Of a stretch of DNA of 64,000 nt, positions 36,362-46,151 are shown one piece after another. The notes below the pieces were generated by a model. That model did no database searches. It had not been told where the DNA came from and worked only from the letters and a program-made list of their open reading frames with translations. The position numbers and the translations under genes are program-made. Position 1 is the stretch's first letter. Every line of letters begins with the position of its first letter. The stretch comes from Thioclava sp. JE_KL1 (lineage in GTDB: Bacteria > Pseudomonadota > Alphaproteobacteria > Rhodobacterales > Rhodobacteraceae), in assembly GCF_009296265.1 (NCBI RefSeq), contig NZ_WBJS01000001.1, positions 186,001 through 250,000 on the forward strand, in the 5' to 3' direction.

Positions 36362-37081
36362 ATGATCCTCTACCCCGCAATCGACCTCAAGGATGGCCAA
36401 TGCGTGCGTCTGCTGCATGGCGAGATGGACAAGGCCACGGTCTTCGGCGACGACCCGGCGGCGCAGGCGGCCAAATTCGAGGCGGCGGGTTGCGAATGGG
36501 TGCATCTGGTGGACCTCAACGGTGCCTTCGCGGGGGAGCCGGTGAACGCCGCCGCCGTCGAGGCGATCCTGTCGCGCATCAAGGTGCCCGCACAGCTGGG
36601 CGGCGGCATCCGCGACATGGCGACGATCGAGCGTTGGCTGGAAAAGGGTCTGGCGCGGGTGATCCTCGGCACCGTCGCGGTCGAGAACCCCGATCTTGTG
36701 CGCGAGGCGGCGAAAGCCTTCCCCGGTCAGGTGGCCGTCGGGATCGACGCGCGTAACGGCAAAGTCGCGACCAAGGGCTGGGCGGAAGAGACCGATGTGA
36801 TGGTCACCGATCTGGCGAAGTCCTTCGAGGACGCAGGCGTCGCCGCGATCATCTACACCGACATCATGCGCGACGGCGCGATGGGCGGGCCGAATATCGC
36901 CGCGACCGAGGCACTGGCCCGCGCGGTCGAAATCCCGGTCATCGCGAGCGGTGGCGTGTCGTCCTTGCCCGACCTGATTGCCCTGCGCGACACGGGCGTG
37001 ATCGCGGGCGCGATCTCGGGGCGCGCGATCTATGACGGCGCGCTCGATCTGACCGAGGCGCTGGCCGCGCTGCGCGCCTGA
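36362..37081 (+). CDS. hisA: Phosphoribosylformimino-5-aminoimidazole carboxamide ribotide isomerase
   Basis: HisA catalyses the fourth step of histidine synthesis. The 239-aa (beta-alpha)8 barrel starts [17 protein letters not shown] with the catalytic Asp in AIDLKDG, has GGGIRDM and the second catalytic Asp in [12 protein letters not shown], and ends with [14 protein letters not shown] lies upstream of the ATG at 36362; longer upstream frames are not conserved. Confidence 0.96.
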   Translation: MILYPAIDLKDGQCVRLLHGEMDKATVFGDDPAAQAAKFEAAGCEWVHLVDLNGAFAGEPVNAAAVEAILSRIKVPAQLGGGIRDMATIERWLEKGLARVILGTVAVENPDLVREAAKAFPGQVAVGIDARNGKVATKGWAEETDVMVTDLAKSFEDAGVAAIIYTDIMRDGAMGGPNIAATEALARAVEIPVIASGGVSSLPDLIALRDTGVIAGAISGRAIYDGALDLTEALAALRA

Positions 37082-37183
37082 CACAGCGCTGAGGAAATCC
37101 ACCGCAAGTGACACAAATCATTGCGCCATGTGAATTTCCGCGTGAGGGTTAACCCAGCGTTAACACCAAGTGTGGAGGGTGCC

Positions 37184-37666
37184 ATGAAACGCATGATGAC
37201 GATTGCCGCGGTGACCGCTTGCCTCGCAAGCGCGGCCATGGCGAATGATACCAAGGGCTTTGTGGGTCTGAACTGGACCTTCGGCCCGGGCGCGAGCGGC
37301 CTTGAAGGTGTGTTCGGCGCGATGAATTACGACCTCGATCCGGATGGCGACATCAACGGCGCGAAGCTGTCATTGCATCTCGGCATCGGTCCGGGGCCGG
37401 TGCAAGGCAAAATCAAGCTGACCGGCGTCGCCGGACAGGACAACGCCATGGCGGAACTGGGCATGGGCTACGGCAGCCGCGGCTGGTTCGGCACGGGCGG
37501 GCTGATGGGCGAGCATTGGACCGTCGGCGGCGATCTCTTCTTCCAAGGCGGCTGGGAAGGCTTCGGCGGCATTCACAGCCTGCAATTCGATCGGCCGAAA
37601 GCGCCCACAGCGCCGCCTCCGCCGGCCAATGAAGCCGTCATCGGCTCAACAACGAACCTGAACTGA
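37184..37666 (+). CDS. Exported Gly-rich protein of unknown function
   Basis: I do not recognise this 160-aa protein. A signal peptide (MTIAAVTACLASAAMA) precedes a Gly-rich, beta-strand-like region (FVGLNWTFGPGASG, LHLGIGPGPVQGKIKL, GMGYGSRGWFGTGGLMGEHWTVGGDLFFQGGW) with alternating hydrophobic residues, which could be a small beta-barrel or surface protein, then a Pro-rich tail (KAPTAPPPPANE). GGAGGG precedes the ATG at 37184. It is followed by a strong terminator. Confidence 0.78.
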   Translation: MKRMMTIAAVTACLASAAMANDTKGFVGLNWTFGPGASGLEGVFGAMNYDLDPDGDINGAKLSLHLGIGPGPVQGKIKLTGVAGQDNAMAELGMGYGSRGWFGTGGLMGEHWTVGGDLFFQGGWEGFGGIHSLQFDRPKAPTAPPPPANEAVIGSTTNLN

Positions 37667-37671
37667 CGATC

Positions 37672-37697
37672 AAGGGCGGCTCAAGCCGCCCTTTTCC
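37672..37697 (+). terminator. Rho-independent terminator
   Basis: Stem AAGGGCGGC / GCCGCCCTT with a TCAA loop and a following T run, located between the exported protein gene and the convergent TetR gene. It can serve both. Confidence 0.9.
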
Positions 37698-37702
37698 TTA
37701 GC

Positions 37703-38290
37703 TCAAGCGCCCACCGACTTACGCACCATATCCCAGTAGATATCGGCCACGGTAGCGCGGCTCAGACGCCCGCCCTCGCGGAACCATGTATTCACGCCCG
37801 TCAGCATCGCGATGATCGCCATCGTCGCAAGCTTGGTATCGGGGATCAGGAACACGCCCTCGTCCTGCCCCGCCTTCAGGATCGCTTCCAGCTCGGTCTC
37901 GTAGGTCTTGCGCAGCCCTTCGATCACCGCGAAATTCTCCGGGCTGAGGTTGCGCAGCTCCATGTAGCTGAGGAACACCGCCTCCGCCCGCTCGAGGTTG
38001 AAGCGAATGTGGAAGCGCACGAAACGCTCCAGCCGCGCATGGGCATCGCCGCCGCCGGGCTCGGCGTGCCACGCGGCGATCAGCTCGTCCATGTGGGTCT
38101 TGAGCAGATCGAACAGCAGCGCCTCTTTGTCGGGCGTATAGAGGTAGAGCGCGCCCGCCTGGACCCCCACCGCACCGGCGATCTGGCGCATCGAGACAGC
38201 GGCAAAGCCGTGCCGCGCAAAGAGCCTTTGCGCCTCGGCGCGGATCTTCGGGCCGGTAATCTCGGAATGGGAGCCAGTCTTGCGTGCCAT
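37703..38290 (-). CDS. TetR/AcrR family transcriptional regulator
   Basis: This 195-aa repressor has a N-terminal TetR helix-turn-helix (AQRLFARHGFAAVSMRQIAGAVGVQAGALYLYTPDKEALLFDLL) and a helical ligand domain. I placed the start at 38288-38290 (MARKTGSH), since a 14-bp perfect palindrome (38306-38319) that looks like its own operator lies just upstream; an in-frame ATG at 38318-38320 would overlap that site. No adjacent transport or acyl-CoA gene reveals its target. The long frame extending past 38320 is not supported. Confidence 0.85.
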   Translation of the reverse strand: MARKTGSHSEITGPKIRAEAQRLFARHGFAAVSMRQIAGAVGVQAGALYLYTPDKEALLFDLLKTHMDELIAAWHAEPGGGDAHARLERFVRFHIRFNLERAEAVFLSYMELRNLSPENFAVIEGLRKTYETELEAILKAGQDEGVFLIPDTKLATMAIIAMLTGVNTWFREGGRLSRATVADIYWDMVRKSVGA

Positions 38291-38305
38291 GATACCGACG
38301 CTAAC

Positions 38306-38319
38306 TGAACGGGCGTTCA
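38306..38319. promoter_or_regulatory. Putative TetR operator
   Basis: Perfect palindrome TGAACGGGCGTTCA, sixteen bases upstream of the TetR start codon. The AACG-NN-CGTT type half sites are typical for TetR-family repressors, so autoregulation is likely. Confidence 0.6.
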
Positions 38320-38404
38320 TTATCAAACCCGATTTGCGGCGCAATCGGCACTGGCAATGGGGCCGCGCGCGCAATAGTTTGCCCCTGTCCCGAGAGGAGA
38401 AACC

Positions 38405-38608
38405 ATGCGCGCCCCTGCCCTGATCGCCCTGTTTGCCTTGCTGGCCTCGCTCGCCGCCTGTTCGAAACAGTCGATGGAGGGCTATCCGACGCTGCTGCCG
38501 ATGGACGAGATCCTGACCGATCAGCCCCTCACCCCCGACCCGGCCCCCGAGCTGGAGGCGCGCGCCGATGCGTTGCGCACCCGCGCAGACGCGATGCGCA
38601 GCCAATAA
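38405..38608 (+). CDS. Small lipoprotein
   Basis: This 67-aa protein has a lipoprotein signal peptide with lipobox LAAC (Cys19) and a short, acidic, Ala/Arg-rich tail (LEARADALRTRADAMRSQ) likely to form a helix. AGGAG lies just upstream. It is 100 bases before hom. Function unknown. Confidence 0.8.
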   Translation: MRAPALIALFALLASLAACSKQSMEGYPTLLPMDEILTDQPLTPDPAPELEARADALRTRADAMRSQ

Positions 38609-38708
38609 AATCACGCCATAGAGCGGTTGAAGCCGCACGCCGCGTTGCCCTGCCTGCGCTTTCCCGCTAACAGGGCGCAAACCACCCAGTTTCTCTAATG
38701 AGGTCCCT

Positions 38709-40010
38709 ATGTCCGCCGTCTCAGATACCGCACCCTTGCGTCTTGGCATCGCGGGTCTCGGCACCGTGGGCATCGGTGTGGTGAAGATCGTACAACGCCA
38801 TGCAGATCTGCTGGCAGCCCGCGCGGGCCGTCCGGTCGAAATCACCGCCGTCTCGGCCCGCGACCGCACTAAAAACCGCGATGCGGACCTGTCGAGCTAT
38901 GCATGGGAAGACGATGCGGTGACGCTCGCGCAGCGCGACGACATCGACGTCTTCGTCGAACTGATGGGCGGCCATGAAGGCCCCGCGAAAGACGCGACCG
39001 AAGCCGCGCTGAAAGCGGGCAAGGACGTGGTGACCGCGAACAAGGCGTTGCTCGCGCATCACGGTCAGGCGCTGGCGGAACTCGCCGAAAGCCTCGGCCG
39101 CACGATCCGCTACGAGGCCGCTGTCGCGGGCGGCATCCCGGTCATCAAGACGCTGACCGAAGGGCTTGCCGGCAACGGCATCCGCCGCGTGATGGGCGTG
39201 ATGAACGGCACCTGCAACTACATCCTGACGCGGATGGAAGATGCGGGCCTGCCCTATGACACGGTGTTCGAAGAGGCACGCGCGCTTGGCTATCTCGAGG
39301 CTGATCCGAACCTCGACGTGGGCGGGATCGACGCGGGCCACAAGCTCGCCATCCTCGCCTCAATCGCTTTCGGCACTCAGCTCGCTTTCGACCACGTGAC
39401 GCTGGAAGGGATCGGGCGCATCTCGATCGACGATATCCGCCGCGCGGGCGATATGGGCTACAAGATCAAGCTTCTGGGCGTCGCGCAGATGACCGGCCGC
39501 GGGCTGGAGCAGCGGATGACGCCGTGCCTCGTGCCCGCCACCTCGCCGCTGGGTCAGCTGACCGGCGGCACCAACATGACGGTGCTGGAAGGCGACTCGG
39601 TCGGCCAGATCGTGCTGCGTGGCGCGGGTGCGGGCGAAGGCCCGACCGCGAGCGCCGTGATGGGCGACGTGATGGACCTCGCACGCGGGTTGCGGCTGCC
39701 GGTCTTCGGCCAGCCCGCAGACAAGCTCGAGGCCCCCACCCCGGCCGTCACCGCGATCCCGGCGCCCTATTACCTGCGCCTGCAACTGTCGGACAAACCC
39801 GGCGCGCTGGCGAAGGTCGCGACCGTTCTGGGCGAGGCGGGCGTCTCGATCAGCCGGATGCGCCAATACGGCCATGCCGACACCTCGGCCCCGGTGCTGA
39901 TCGTCACCCACAAGACGACCCGCGACGCGATCGACGCCGCGATCGACGCCCTGCCCGCGACCCGCGTAGTCGAGGGCGAGCCGATCGCGATCCGCATCGA
40001 AGAGGTCTGA
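38709..40010 (+). CDS. hom: Homoserine dehydrogenase
   Basis: Hom reduces aspartate semialdehyde to homoserine for threonine and methionine synthesis. The 433-aa enzyme has the NAD(P)-binding GIAGLGTVGIGVVKI, VTANKALLAHHG, the catalytic GGIPVIKTLTEGLAGN and GTCNYILTRM, and a C-terminal ACT domain (RLQLSDKPGALAKVATVLGEAGVSI) for allosteric feedback. AATGAGGT precedes the ATG. A weak hairpin (40017-40040) follows the stop. Confidence 0.95.
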   Translation: MSAVSDTAPLRLGIAGLGTVGIGVVKIVQRHADLLAARAGRPVEITAVSARDRTKNRDADLSSYAWEDDAVTLAQRDDIDVFVELMGGHEGPAKDATEAALKAGKDVVTANKALLAHHGQALAELAESLGRTIRYEAAVAGGIPVIKTLTEGLAGNGIRRVMGVMNGTCNYILTRMEDAGLPYDTVFEEARALGYLEADPNLDVGGIDAGHKLAILASIAFGTQLAFDHVTLEGIGRISIDDIRRAGDMGYKIKLLGVAQMTGRGLEQRMTPCLVPATSPLGQLTGGTNMTVLEGDSVGQIVLRGAGAGEGPTASAVMGDVMDLARGLRLPVFGQPADKLEAPTPAVTAIPAPYYLRLQLSDKPGALAKVATVLGEAGVSISRMRQYGHADTSAPVLIVTHKTTRDAIDAAIDALPATRVVEGEPIAIRIEEV

Positions 40011-40291
40011 GAGACGCGCGGCGACAATTATCGCGCCGCGTATCGCCCTCGTCCTTTGATCGGACCTGAGCCGCGTGGAAGCCCCGCGCAGGGCCTTTGA
40101 CTCCCGATCGCGCCGGTTGTCACCGTGCTTATTTTCGTGCCTGCCGGCGGCAACAAGCCCCTCAATCCGTGCCATTTTTCGCCGCAACATGGGCGGGCCC
40201 TGCATGTTAGCGTTCACGGGGTTGCCCTTCGGTCCCCCACAGGCTTTACCTGTCCGCGGCCCGTAACGCCTAGGCAGACAGGAAGACCCAA

Positions 40292-41257
40292 ATGACCCCT
40301 CCGAGTGATTTCAACGACCGCATGCTTTCGCTGGGCCTCGCCCGCGTGTCGGAAGCGGCTGCTCATGCCTCCGCCGACCTGATCGGTCGCGGCGACGAGA
40401 AAGCTGCCGACCAGGCGGCGGTGAACGCGATGCGCGATCAGCTCAACAAGCTGGAAATCCGCGGCACCGTGGTCATCGGGGAAGGCGAGCGCGACGAGGC
40501 GCCGATGCTGTATATCGGCGAGGAAGTCGGTCAGGGCGTCGGCCCGGAAGTGGATATCGCGCTCGACCCGCTGGAAGGCACCACGCTGACCGCGAAGGAC
40601 ATGCCCAACGCGCTGACCGTGATCGCGATGGCGCCGCGCGGCACGATGCTGCACGCGCCCGACGTCTACATGGACAAGCTGGCCATCGGTCCGGGCTACG
40701 AGAAGGACGTGGTCTCGCTCGACATGACCCCGACCGAGCGCGTTCAGGCGCTGGCCAAGGCGCAAGGCGTCGAGACCAAGGACATCGCGGTCTGCATCCT
40801 CGACCGTCCGCGCCATGAGGACATGATCGCCGAGGTCCGCGAGACCGGTGCGAAAATCCGCCTGATCACCGATGGCGACGTGGCGGGCGTCATTCACTGC
40901 GCCGAGCCGGATTTCACCGGCATCGACATGTATATGGGCTCGGGCGGCGCGCCTGAGGGCGTGCTGGCGGCCTCGGCGCTGAAATGCATGGGCGGCCAGA
41001 TGTGGGGCAAGCTGTTGTTCCGCAACGACGACGAGCGTGGCCGTGCGAAGAAGGCCGGGATCACCGATCTCGACAAGGTCTATACGCGCGACGAGATGGT
41101 GCGTTCGGACGTGATCTTCGCCGCGACCGGTGTGACCAACGGGTCCATCGTGAAGGGCGTGAAGCGCGAGCCGACCTATATCGAATCCGAGACGATGCTG
41201 ATGCGCTCGAAAACCGGCTCGCTGCGCCGCGTGATCTACCGCAACCCGGTGAAGTGA
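40292..41257 (+). CDS. glpX: Class II fructose-1,6-bisphosphatase
   Basis: GlpX dephosphorylates fructose 1,6-bisphosphate in gluconeogenesis. The 321-aa protein carries the class II motifs VIGEGERDEAPMLYIGEEVG (metal-binding Glu), DPLEGTTL (metal-binding Asp), and a GSGGAPEGVLAASALKCMGGQ block. AGGAAG precedes the ATG. A 280-base leader separates it from hom. Confidence 0.94.
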   Translation: MTPPSDFNDRMLSLGLARVSEAAAHASADLIGRGDEKAADQAAVNAMRDQLNKLEIRGTVVIGEGERDEAPMLYIGEEVGQGVGPEVDIALDPLEGTTLTAKDMPNALTVIAMAPRGTMLHAPDVYMDKLAIGPGYEKDVVSLDMTPTERVQALAKAQGVETKDIAVCILDRPRHEDMIAEVRETGAKIRLITDGDVAGVIHCAEPDFTGIDMYMGSGGAPEGVLAASALKCMGGQMWGKLLFRNDDERGRAKKAGITDLDKVYTRDEMVRSDVIFAATGVTNGSIVKGVKREPTYIESETMLMRSKTGSLRRVIYRNPVK

Positions 41258-41261
41258 TTGG

Positions 41262-41356
41262 ACGCTGGGGGGCTCCGCGCCCCGTCGCCGATTGGTTCTC
41301 GAACCAATGGCGCACCAATCGACGACCCCCAGCGGGATATTTCTGCCAAGAGGAAG
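41262..41356. repeat. Partial palindromic repeat, copy 3
   Basis: This shorter, divergent copy pairs CGCTGGGGG (41262-41270) with CCCCCAGCG (41326-41334) and contains an inner hairpin ATTGGTT / AACCAAT (41291-41308). It then shows GCGGGATATTT and CCAAGAGGAAGAG like the other copies but lacks the second half; the glpX/gcvP terminator follows instead. Confidence 0.7.
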
Positions 41357-41359
41357 AGA

Positions 41360-41391
41360 AAAGGCCGGAGCGCGATGCTCCGGCCTTTCTT
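41360..41391. terminator. Bidirectional terminator between glpX and gcvP
   Basis: A 12-bp stem AAAGGCCGGAGC / GCTCCGGCCTTT with a five-base loop, bordered by A-rich and T-rich sequence on each side. It lies between convergent genes. Confidence 0.92.
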
Positions 41392-41406
41392 CATTCTGGC
41401 TGGCGG

Positions 41407-44247
41407 TTACTCCGCCGCGTCGGCGTAGCTCTCGACCGGCGGACAGGTGCAGATCAGGTTGCGGTCGCCGAAGACGTTGTCGACCCGGCCCACGGGCGGC
41501 CAGTATTTGTCGACCCGGAAGGCGCCTGCCGGGAAACAGCCCTGTTCGCGGGTGTATTTCCGGTCCCAATCGGCCACGAGGTCTTCCACCGTATGCGGCG
41601 CATGGCGCAGCGGGCTGTCCTCGGGGGTAATCTCGCCCGCCTCGATATCGCGGATTTCATCACGGATCGAAAGCATCGCGGTGATGAAGCGATCGATCTC
41701 GGCCTTAGTCTCGGATTCGGTGGGCTCCACCATCAGCGTGCCGGCGACCGGCCAGCTCATCGTGGGCGCGTGGAAACCGTTATCCATCAGACGTTTGGCG
41801 ATGTCGTCCACCGTCACGCCCACCTCCGCGAAGGGCCGCGTGTCGATGATGCATTCATGCGCGACACGGCCACGGTTGCCCATGAAGAGGATCGGGTAGC
41901 CCTCTTTCAGCTTCGCGGCGATGTAGTTCGCAGCGAGGATCGCCACGCGGGTCGCCTGCGTCAGGCCCGGCCCGCCCATCATCAGGATATAGGCCCAGGA
42001 GATCAGCAGGATCGAGGCCGAGCCATAAGGCGCGGCACTCACCGGCCCCTCGTCTCCGCCGGTCTCGGGATGGCCCGGCAGGAAGGGCGCGAGGTGCGAC
42101 TTCACGCCGATCGGCCCCATGCCAGGACCGCCGCCACCATGCGGGATCGCGAAGGTCTTGTGCAGGTTGAGGTGGCTGACGTCCGAGCCGATCTCCCCCG
42201 GCTTCACCAGCCCCACCAGCGCGTTGAGGTTCGCACCGTCGAGATAGACCTGACCGCCATATTCGTGGGTGATGTCGCAGATGCGCTTCACCGTCTCCTC
42301 AAAGACGCCATGGGTCGAGGGATAGGTGATCATGCAGGCCGCGAGCTTGTCGCCTGCCTCTGCCGCCTTCGCCTCGAAATCCTCCAGATCCACATCGCCG
42401 TTTGGCGCCGAGTTCACCACCACGACCTTCATCCCCGCCATATGCGCCGAAGCCGGGTTCGTGCCATGCGCCGACATCGGGATCAGGCAGACATCGCGCT
42501 GATCGTCGCCATTGGCGCGGTGATAGGCGGCGATGGTCAGCAGCCCCGCATATTCCCCCTGCGCGCCCGAATTGGGCTGCATCGAGAACGCGTCATAGCC
42601 GGTGATCTCGCACAGCTTCGCGGTCAGATCGTCGATCATCTCTGCATAGCCCTGCGCCTGATCGAGCGGCACGAACGGGTGCAGCGAGCCGAATTCCGGC
42701 CAGGTGAGCGGCATCATCTCGGCGGCTGCGTTGAGCTTCATCGTGCAGGACCCGAGCGGGATCATCGCACGGTCGAGCGCGAGGTCACGATCCGAGAGAC
42801 GACGCATGTAGCGCATCATCTCGGATTCGGCGCGATTCATGTGGAAGACCGGATGGGTGAGGTAGTCGCTCTCGCGCAGTAGCGCATCCGGCACCGCCGG
42901 TTGCGTGGCCTCGGGGGCGGGTTCGGTGATCCCGAACGCGTCGAGCACCTTGGCCACCACGCCCGGATCGCTGGTCTCGTCGAGCGAAATCCCGACCCGG
43001 TCGCGGCCCACCTTGCGCAGGTTGATCCCGCGATGACGGGCGGCAGCGAGGATGCCCTGCTGGCCCACGCCCACCTCGACGGTGATCGTGTCGTAGAAAT
43101 TCGCAGGCTCCACCAGAGCGCCTGCCGCTTTCAACGCCTCGGCCAGTTGCACGGTCAGCAGGTGCACCCGTTCCGAGATCGCACGCAGACCGACGGGGCC
43201 GTGGAAGACCGCATAGAAGCTCGCCATGACGGCCAGAAGCGCCTGCGCGGTGCAGACATTCGAGGTCGCCTTCTCGCGGCGGATATGCTGCTCGCGGGTC
43301 TGCAGGCTCAGGCGATAAGCACGGTTGCCGTGGCTGTCGATGGAGACACCGACGATCCGCCCCGGCATCGCGCGCTTCATCTTGTCGGTGGAGGACATGA
43401 AGGCCGCATGCGGGCCGCCATAGCCCATCGGCACGCCGAAGCGCTGCGCGGAGCCCACGGCGATATCCGCGCCCATCGCGCCCGGCTCTTTGAGCAGGCA
43501 CAGCGCCAGAAGATCGGTCGCAACCACGGCCACGGCCTTCGCGGCATGGAGCGCCTCGCATTCGGCGGTGAAGTCGCGGACATGGCCGTAGGTGCCCGGA
43601 TATTGGAAAATCGCGCCGAAGACCTTCTCGGCCTCCAGCATCTCGGGCGCGCCCACGATCACTTCGATCCCGAGCGGCTCGGCGCGGGTCTGGATCACGC
43701 CGATGGTCTGCGGGTGGCAGTTCTCGTCGACGAAGAAGGCGGTGGCCTTCGACTTCGACACGCGCTGCGCCATCGCCATGGCTTCCGCCGCCGCCGTCGC
43801 CTCGTCCAGAAGCGAGGCATTGGCGACCGGCAGGCCGGTCAGGTCCGACACCATCGTCTGGAAGTTCAGAAGCGCCTCAAGACGTCCCTGCGCAATCTCG
43901 GGCTGGTAGGGCGTGTAGGCCGTATACCAGGCCGGGTTCTCGAGGATATTGCGCTGGATCGCGGGCGGCGTGACCGTGCCGTAATAGCCCTGCCCGATCA
44001 GGCTGGTCATCACGCGGTTCTTCTTGGCGACGTCCTGCATCTTCTGCAGGAGGCCGTATTCGGTCAGCGGCGCCCAGCCCAGCGGCTCGGCCTGACGGAT
44101 GCTTTTCGGCACCGTCTCGGCGATCAGCGCGTCGAGGTCCGGCGCCCCCACGGCTTTGAGCATCTCCTCCATCTCGGCCGGTGAGGGTCCGATATGGCGG
44201 CGATTGGCGAAATCGTAACTGTCGTAAGTCGTGGGGGTGAAGGTCAT
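41407..44247 (-). CDS. gcvP: Glycine dehydrogenase (decarboxylating), P-protein
   Basis: GcvP is the PLP-dependent P-protein of the glycine cleavage system, decarboxylating glycine and loading aminomethyl onto GcvH. The 946-aa chain is the fused single-polypeptide form. Seen are [15 protein letters not shown] at the N-terminus, the [13 protein letters not shown] region, GGPHAAFM, and the PLP-binding Lys in [17 protein letters not shown]. The start is at 44245-44247; longer frames run into gcvH. It is the last gene of gcvT-gcvH-gcvP under a glycine riboswitch. Confidence 0.96.
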   Translation of the reverse strand: MTFTPTTYDSYDFANRRHIGPSPAEMEEMLKAVGAPDLDALIAETVPKSIRQAEPLGWAPLTEYGLLQKMQDVAKKNRVMTSLIGQGYYGTVTPPAIQRNILENPAWYTAYTPYQPEIAQGRLEALLNFQTMVSDLTGLPVANASLLDEATAAAEAMAMAQRVSKSKATAFFVDENCHPQTIGVIQTRAEPLGIEVIVGAPEMLEAEKVFGAIFQYPGTYGHVRDFTAECEALHAAKAVAVVATDLLALCLLKEPGAMGADIAVGSAQRFGVPMGYGGPHAAFMSSTDKMKRAMPGRIVGVSIDSHGNRAYRLSLQTREQHIRREKATSNVCTAQALLAVMASFYAVFHGPVGLRAISERVHLLTVQLAEALKAAGALVEPANFYDTITVEVGVGQQGILAAARHRGINLRKVGRDRVGISLDETSDPGVVAKVLDAFGITEPAPEATQPAVPDALLRESDYLTHPVFHMNRAESEMMRYMRRLSDRDLALDRAMIPLGSCTMKLNAAAEMMPLTWPEFGSLHPFVPLDQAQGYAEMIDDLTAKLCEITGYDAFSMQPNSGAQGEYAGLLTIAAYHRANGDDQRDVCLIPMSAHGTNPASAHMAGMKVVVVNSAPNGDVDLEDFEAKAAEAGDKLAACMITYPSTHGVFEETVKRICDITHEYGGQVYLDGANLNALVGLVKPGEIGSDVSHLNLHKTFAIPHGGGGPGMGPIGVKSHLAPFLPGHPETGGDEGPVSAAPYGSASILLISWAYILMMGGPGLTQATRVAILAANYIAAKLKEGYPILFMGNRGRVAHECIIDTRPFAEVGVTVDDIAKRLMDNGFHAPTMSWPVAGTLMVEPTESETKAEIDRFITAMLSIRDEIRDIEAGEITPEDSPLRHAPHTVEDLVADWDRKYTREQGCFPAGAFRVDKYWPPVGRVDNVFGDRNLICTCPPVESYADAAE

Positions 44248-44252
44248 GGATA

Positions 44253-44612
44253 TTACCCGATGAAGTCTTTGTAAGCGGCCTCGTCCATGAAGCCGTCGAG
44301 CGCGGAGGCGTCGGCGAGTTTCATCTTGAAGAACCACGCCTTGCCCAGCGGGTCTTCGTTCACGAGGCCCGGATTGTCGGCGAGATCCTCGTTGATCTCG
44401 ACGATCTCGCCACCCAGCGGCGCGAGGATGTCGGAGGCGGCCTTGACCGACTCGATCACGCAGATCTCGTCGCCCTTCTCGACCGTGTCGCCCACATCGG
44501 GCAGTTCGACGAAAACGACATCGCCCAATTGCTCGGAAGCGTGCTCGGTGATGCCGACGATCACAACGTCGCCTTCAGTTTTGAGCCATTCGTGGTCTTC
44601 GGTGAATTTCAT
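44253..44612 (-). CDS. gcvH: Glycine cleavage system H protein
   Basis: GcvH is the lipoylated shuttle that carries the aminomethyl group between GcvP and GcvT. The 119-aa protein has the lipoyl Lys57 in [10 protein letters not shown], preceded by [13 protein letters not shown], and ends with the family-typical C-terminal helix. GGGAG precedes the ATG at 44610-44612. Five bases separate it from gcvP. Confidence 0.96.
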   Translation of the reverse strand: MKFTEDHEWLKTEGDVVIVGITEHASEQLGDVVFVELPDVGDTVEKGDEICVIESVKAASDILAPLGGEIVEINEDLADNPGLVNEDPLGKAWFFKMKLADASALDGFMDEAAYKDFIG

Positions 44613-44634
44613 GTAACGTCTCCCGATTGGTTGT

Positions 44635-45738
44635 TCAGCGTTTGTAAGTGGCAGGGCGGAAGGGCATCGGCACGACCTTGGCGGGCAGACGTTTGCCGCG
44701 CACCTCGCCATAGACGGTAGTGCCTTCCTCGGTGCCCGCGGGCAGATAGGCCATCGCCATAGGCGCTTCGATCGAGGGGCCAAAGCCGCCCGAGGTCACG
44801 CGCCCGATCGGATCGCCACCCTCGGCCTCGGCGAAAATCTCGACGCCCTCGCGCATCGGCGCGCGGCCCTCGGGGCGCAGGCCGAGGCGCAGGCGGCTCG
44901 GGCCGTTTTCCAGTTCGCTCAGGATGCGATCCGCGCCGGGGAAGCCGCCTTCGCGCTCGCCTCCCTTGCGACGCACCTTCTGGATCGCCCAGGCGATGTT
45001 GCCCTCGACCGGGGTCGTGGTGGTGTCGATATCATGCCCGTAGAGGCAAAGCCCCGCTTCGAGCCGAAGGCTGTCGCGCGCGCCCAGACCGATCGGCTCC
45101 ACCGCCTCATCGGCGAGCAGTTTGCGGGCGAATTCCACCGCGCGGTCGGCAGGCACGGAAATCTCGTAGCCGTCTTCACCGGTATAGCCCGAGCGCGAAA
45201 TCCAAAGCTCCGTCCCGTTCCAGTGATAGACGCCCACATCCATGAAGCGCATCTTGGCGGTGCCGGGCACCAGAGCCTCGAGCACGCCCTCTGCGGCGGG
45301 CCCTTGCAGAGCCAAGAGCGCGCGGTCGGTGAGTTCCTCGACCGATTCCAGATGCGCCCGCATGTGCGCAATGTCGTCTTCCTTGCAGGCCGCGTTCACC
45401 ACGACGAACAGATGATCGCCACGGTTCGCCACCATCAGGTCATCGAGAATGCCGCCATTCTCATCGGTAAACATCGCATAGCGCTGGCGGCCCTCTTTCA
45501 GCCCCATCAGGCTGACCGGCACCAGCGCCTCGAACGCCTCGGCAGCGCCTTCGCCCGGCACGATCACCTGCCCCATGTGGCTGACATCGAACAGCCCCGC
45601 CTTGGCGCGGGTGTGCAGATGTTCCTTCATCACGCCCAGCGGGTATTGCACGGGCATCTCGTAGCCCGCGAAAGGCACCATCTTGGCGCCCAGTTCCAGA
45701 TGCAGATCGTATAGCGGTGTGCGTTTCAACTCGCTCAT
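44635..45738 (-). CDS. gcvT: Aminomethyltransferase (glycine cleavage T protein)
   Basis: GcvT transfers the aminomethyl carbon to THF, giving 5,10-methylene-THF. The 367-aa enzyme has [12 protein letters not shown], the VSHMGQVIV block, the folate-binding [15 protein letters not shown] and a [18 protein letters not shown] segment. GGGGAGG precedes the ATG at 45736-45738. It is the first gene of the operon, directly downstream of the riboswitch. Confidence 0.95.
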   Translation of the reverse strand: MSELKRTPLYDLHLELGAKMVPFAGYEMPVQYPLGVMKEHLHTRAKAGLFDVSHMGQVIVPGEGAAEAFEALVPVSLMGLKEGRQRYAMFTDENGGILDDLMVANRGDHLFVVVNAACKEDDIAHMRAHLESVEELTDRALLALQGPAAEGVLEALVPGTAKMRFMDVGVYHWNGTELWISRSGYTGEDGYEISVPADRAVEFARKLLADEAVEPIGLGARDSLRLEAGLCLYGHDIDTTTTPVEGNIAWAIQKVRRKGGEREGGFPGADRILSELENGPSRLRLGLRPEGRAPMREGVEIFAEAEGGDPIGRVTSGGFGPSIEAPMAMAYLPAGTEEGTTVYGEVRGKRLPAKVVPMPFRPATYKR

Positions 45739-45800
45739 CGCGGCCTCCCCTTCAGCCGGATGATCCGGCATCGATTCATGAGCCTTCCGGCTCGCCCGAT

Positions 45801-45975
45801 GCCCCCTCTGTCCGTGCCTGCCATGCAGACGCCTGAGATCGTTATCCCTTCGGCGGATGCCGCGATTGCGCGCCGCATCACTCTCCAGAGTCCTTCGTCG
45901 GGCACGGTCCTTTTGCCTGAGAGTTTACCGGGGCGGTTGCTCCTTCGGCACCGAGGTTTCCCCCGGATTCTCCCG
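45801..45975 (-). promoter_or_regulatory. Tandem glycine riboswitch
   Basis: On the minus strand, upstream of gcvT, two glycine aptamers follow one another. The first (about 45888-45975) reads CGGGAGA, GTGCCGAAGGAGCAA, CTCTCAGGC, AAAAGGACC and GGACTCTGGAG. The second (about 45801-45889) has GGAGAG, GCCGAAGGGATAA, TCTCAGGC and GGACAGAGGGG. Between it and the start codon are GAGCC/GGCTC and GCCGGA/TCCGGC hairpins next to the ribosome binding site, which could form the expression platform. Glycine would activate the gcv operon, as in known cases. Confidence 0.92.
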
Positions 45976-46084
45976 TATCCAACTTCTCCCGATTACCTGA
46001 GGCCCCGCGCAACTGACAAGCCCCAATCGCCAAAACCGCCGCTTTGCCGCCGAAAACGACCTCACGAGGTCGCGAATTGCCCAA

Positions 46085-46118
46085 ACAAAAAGCGCGAGGG
46101 GCTCTCCCCTCGCGCCTT
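46085..46118 (-). terminator. Rho-independent terminator of gltX
   Basis: On the minus strand a 10-bp stem GCGCGAGGGG / CCCCTCGCGC with a four-base loop is followed by TTTTTGTTT. It ends the gltX transcript before the glycine riboswitch. Confidence 0.92.
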
Positions 46119-46151
46119 TGGAATTGGTTGTGCAAGCCTGCGGCGGAGCCG

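Noticed and set aside
42901-44184. Long plus-strand frame opposite gcvP
   Set aside because: Antisense shadow of a conserved gene; composition is dominated by Arg, His and Ala with no recognisable motifs.
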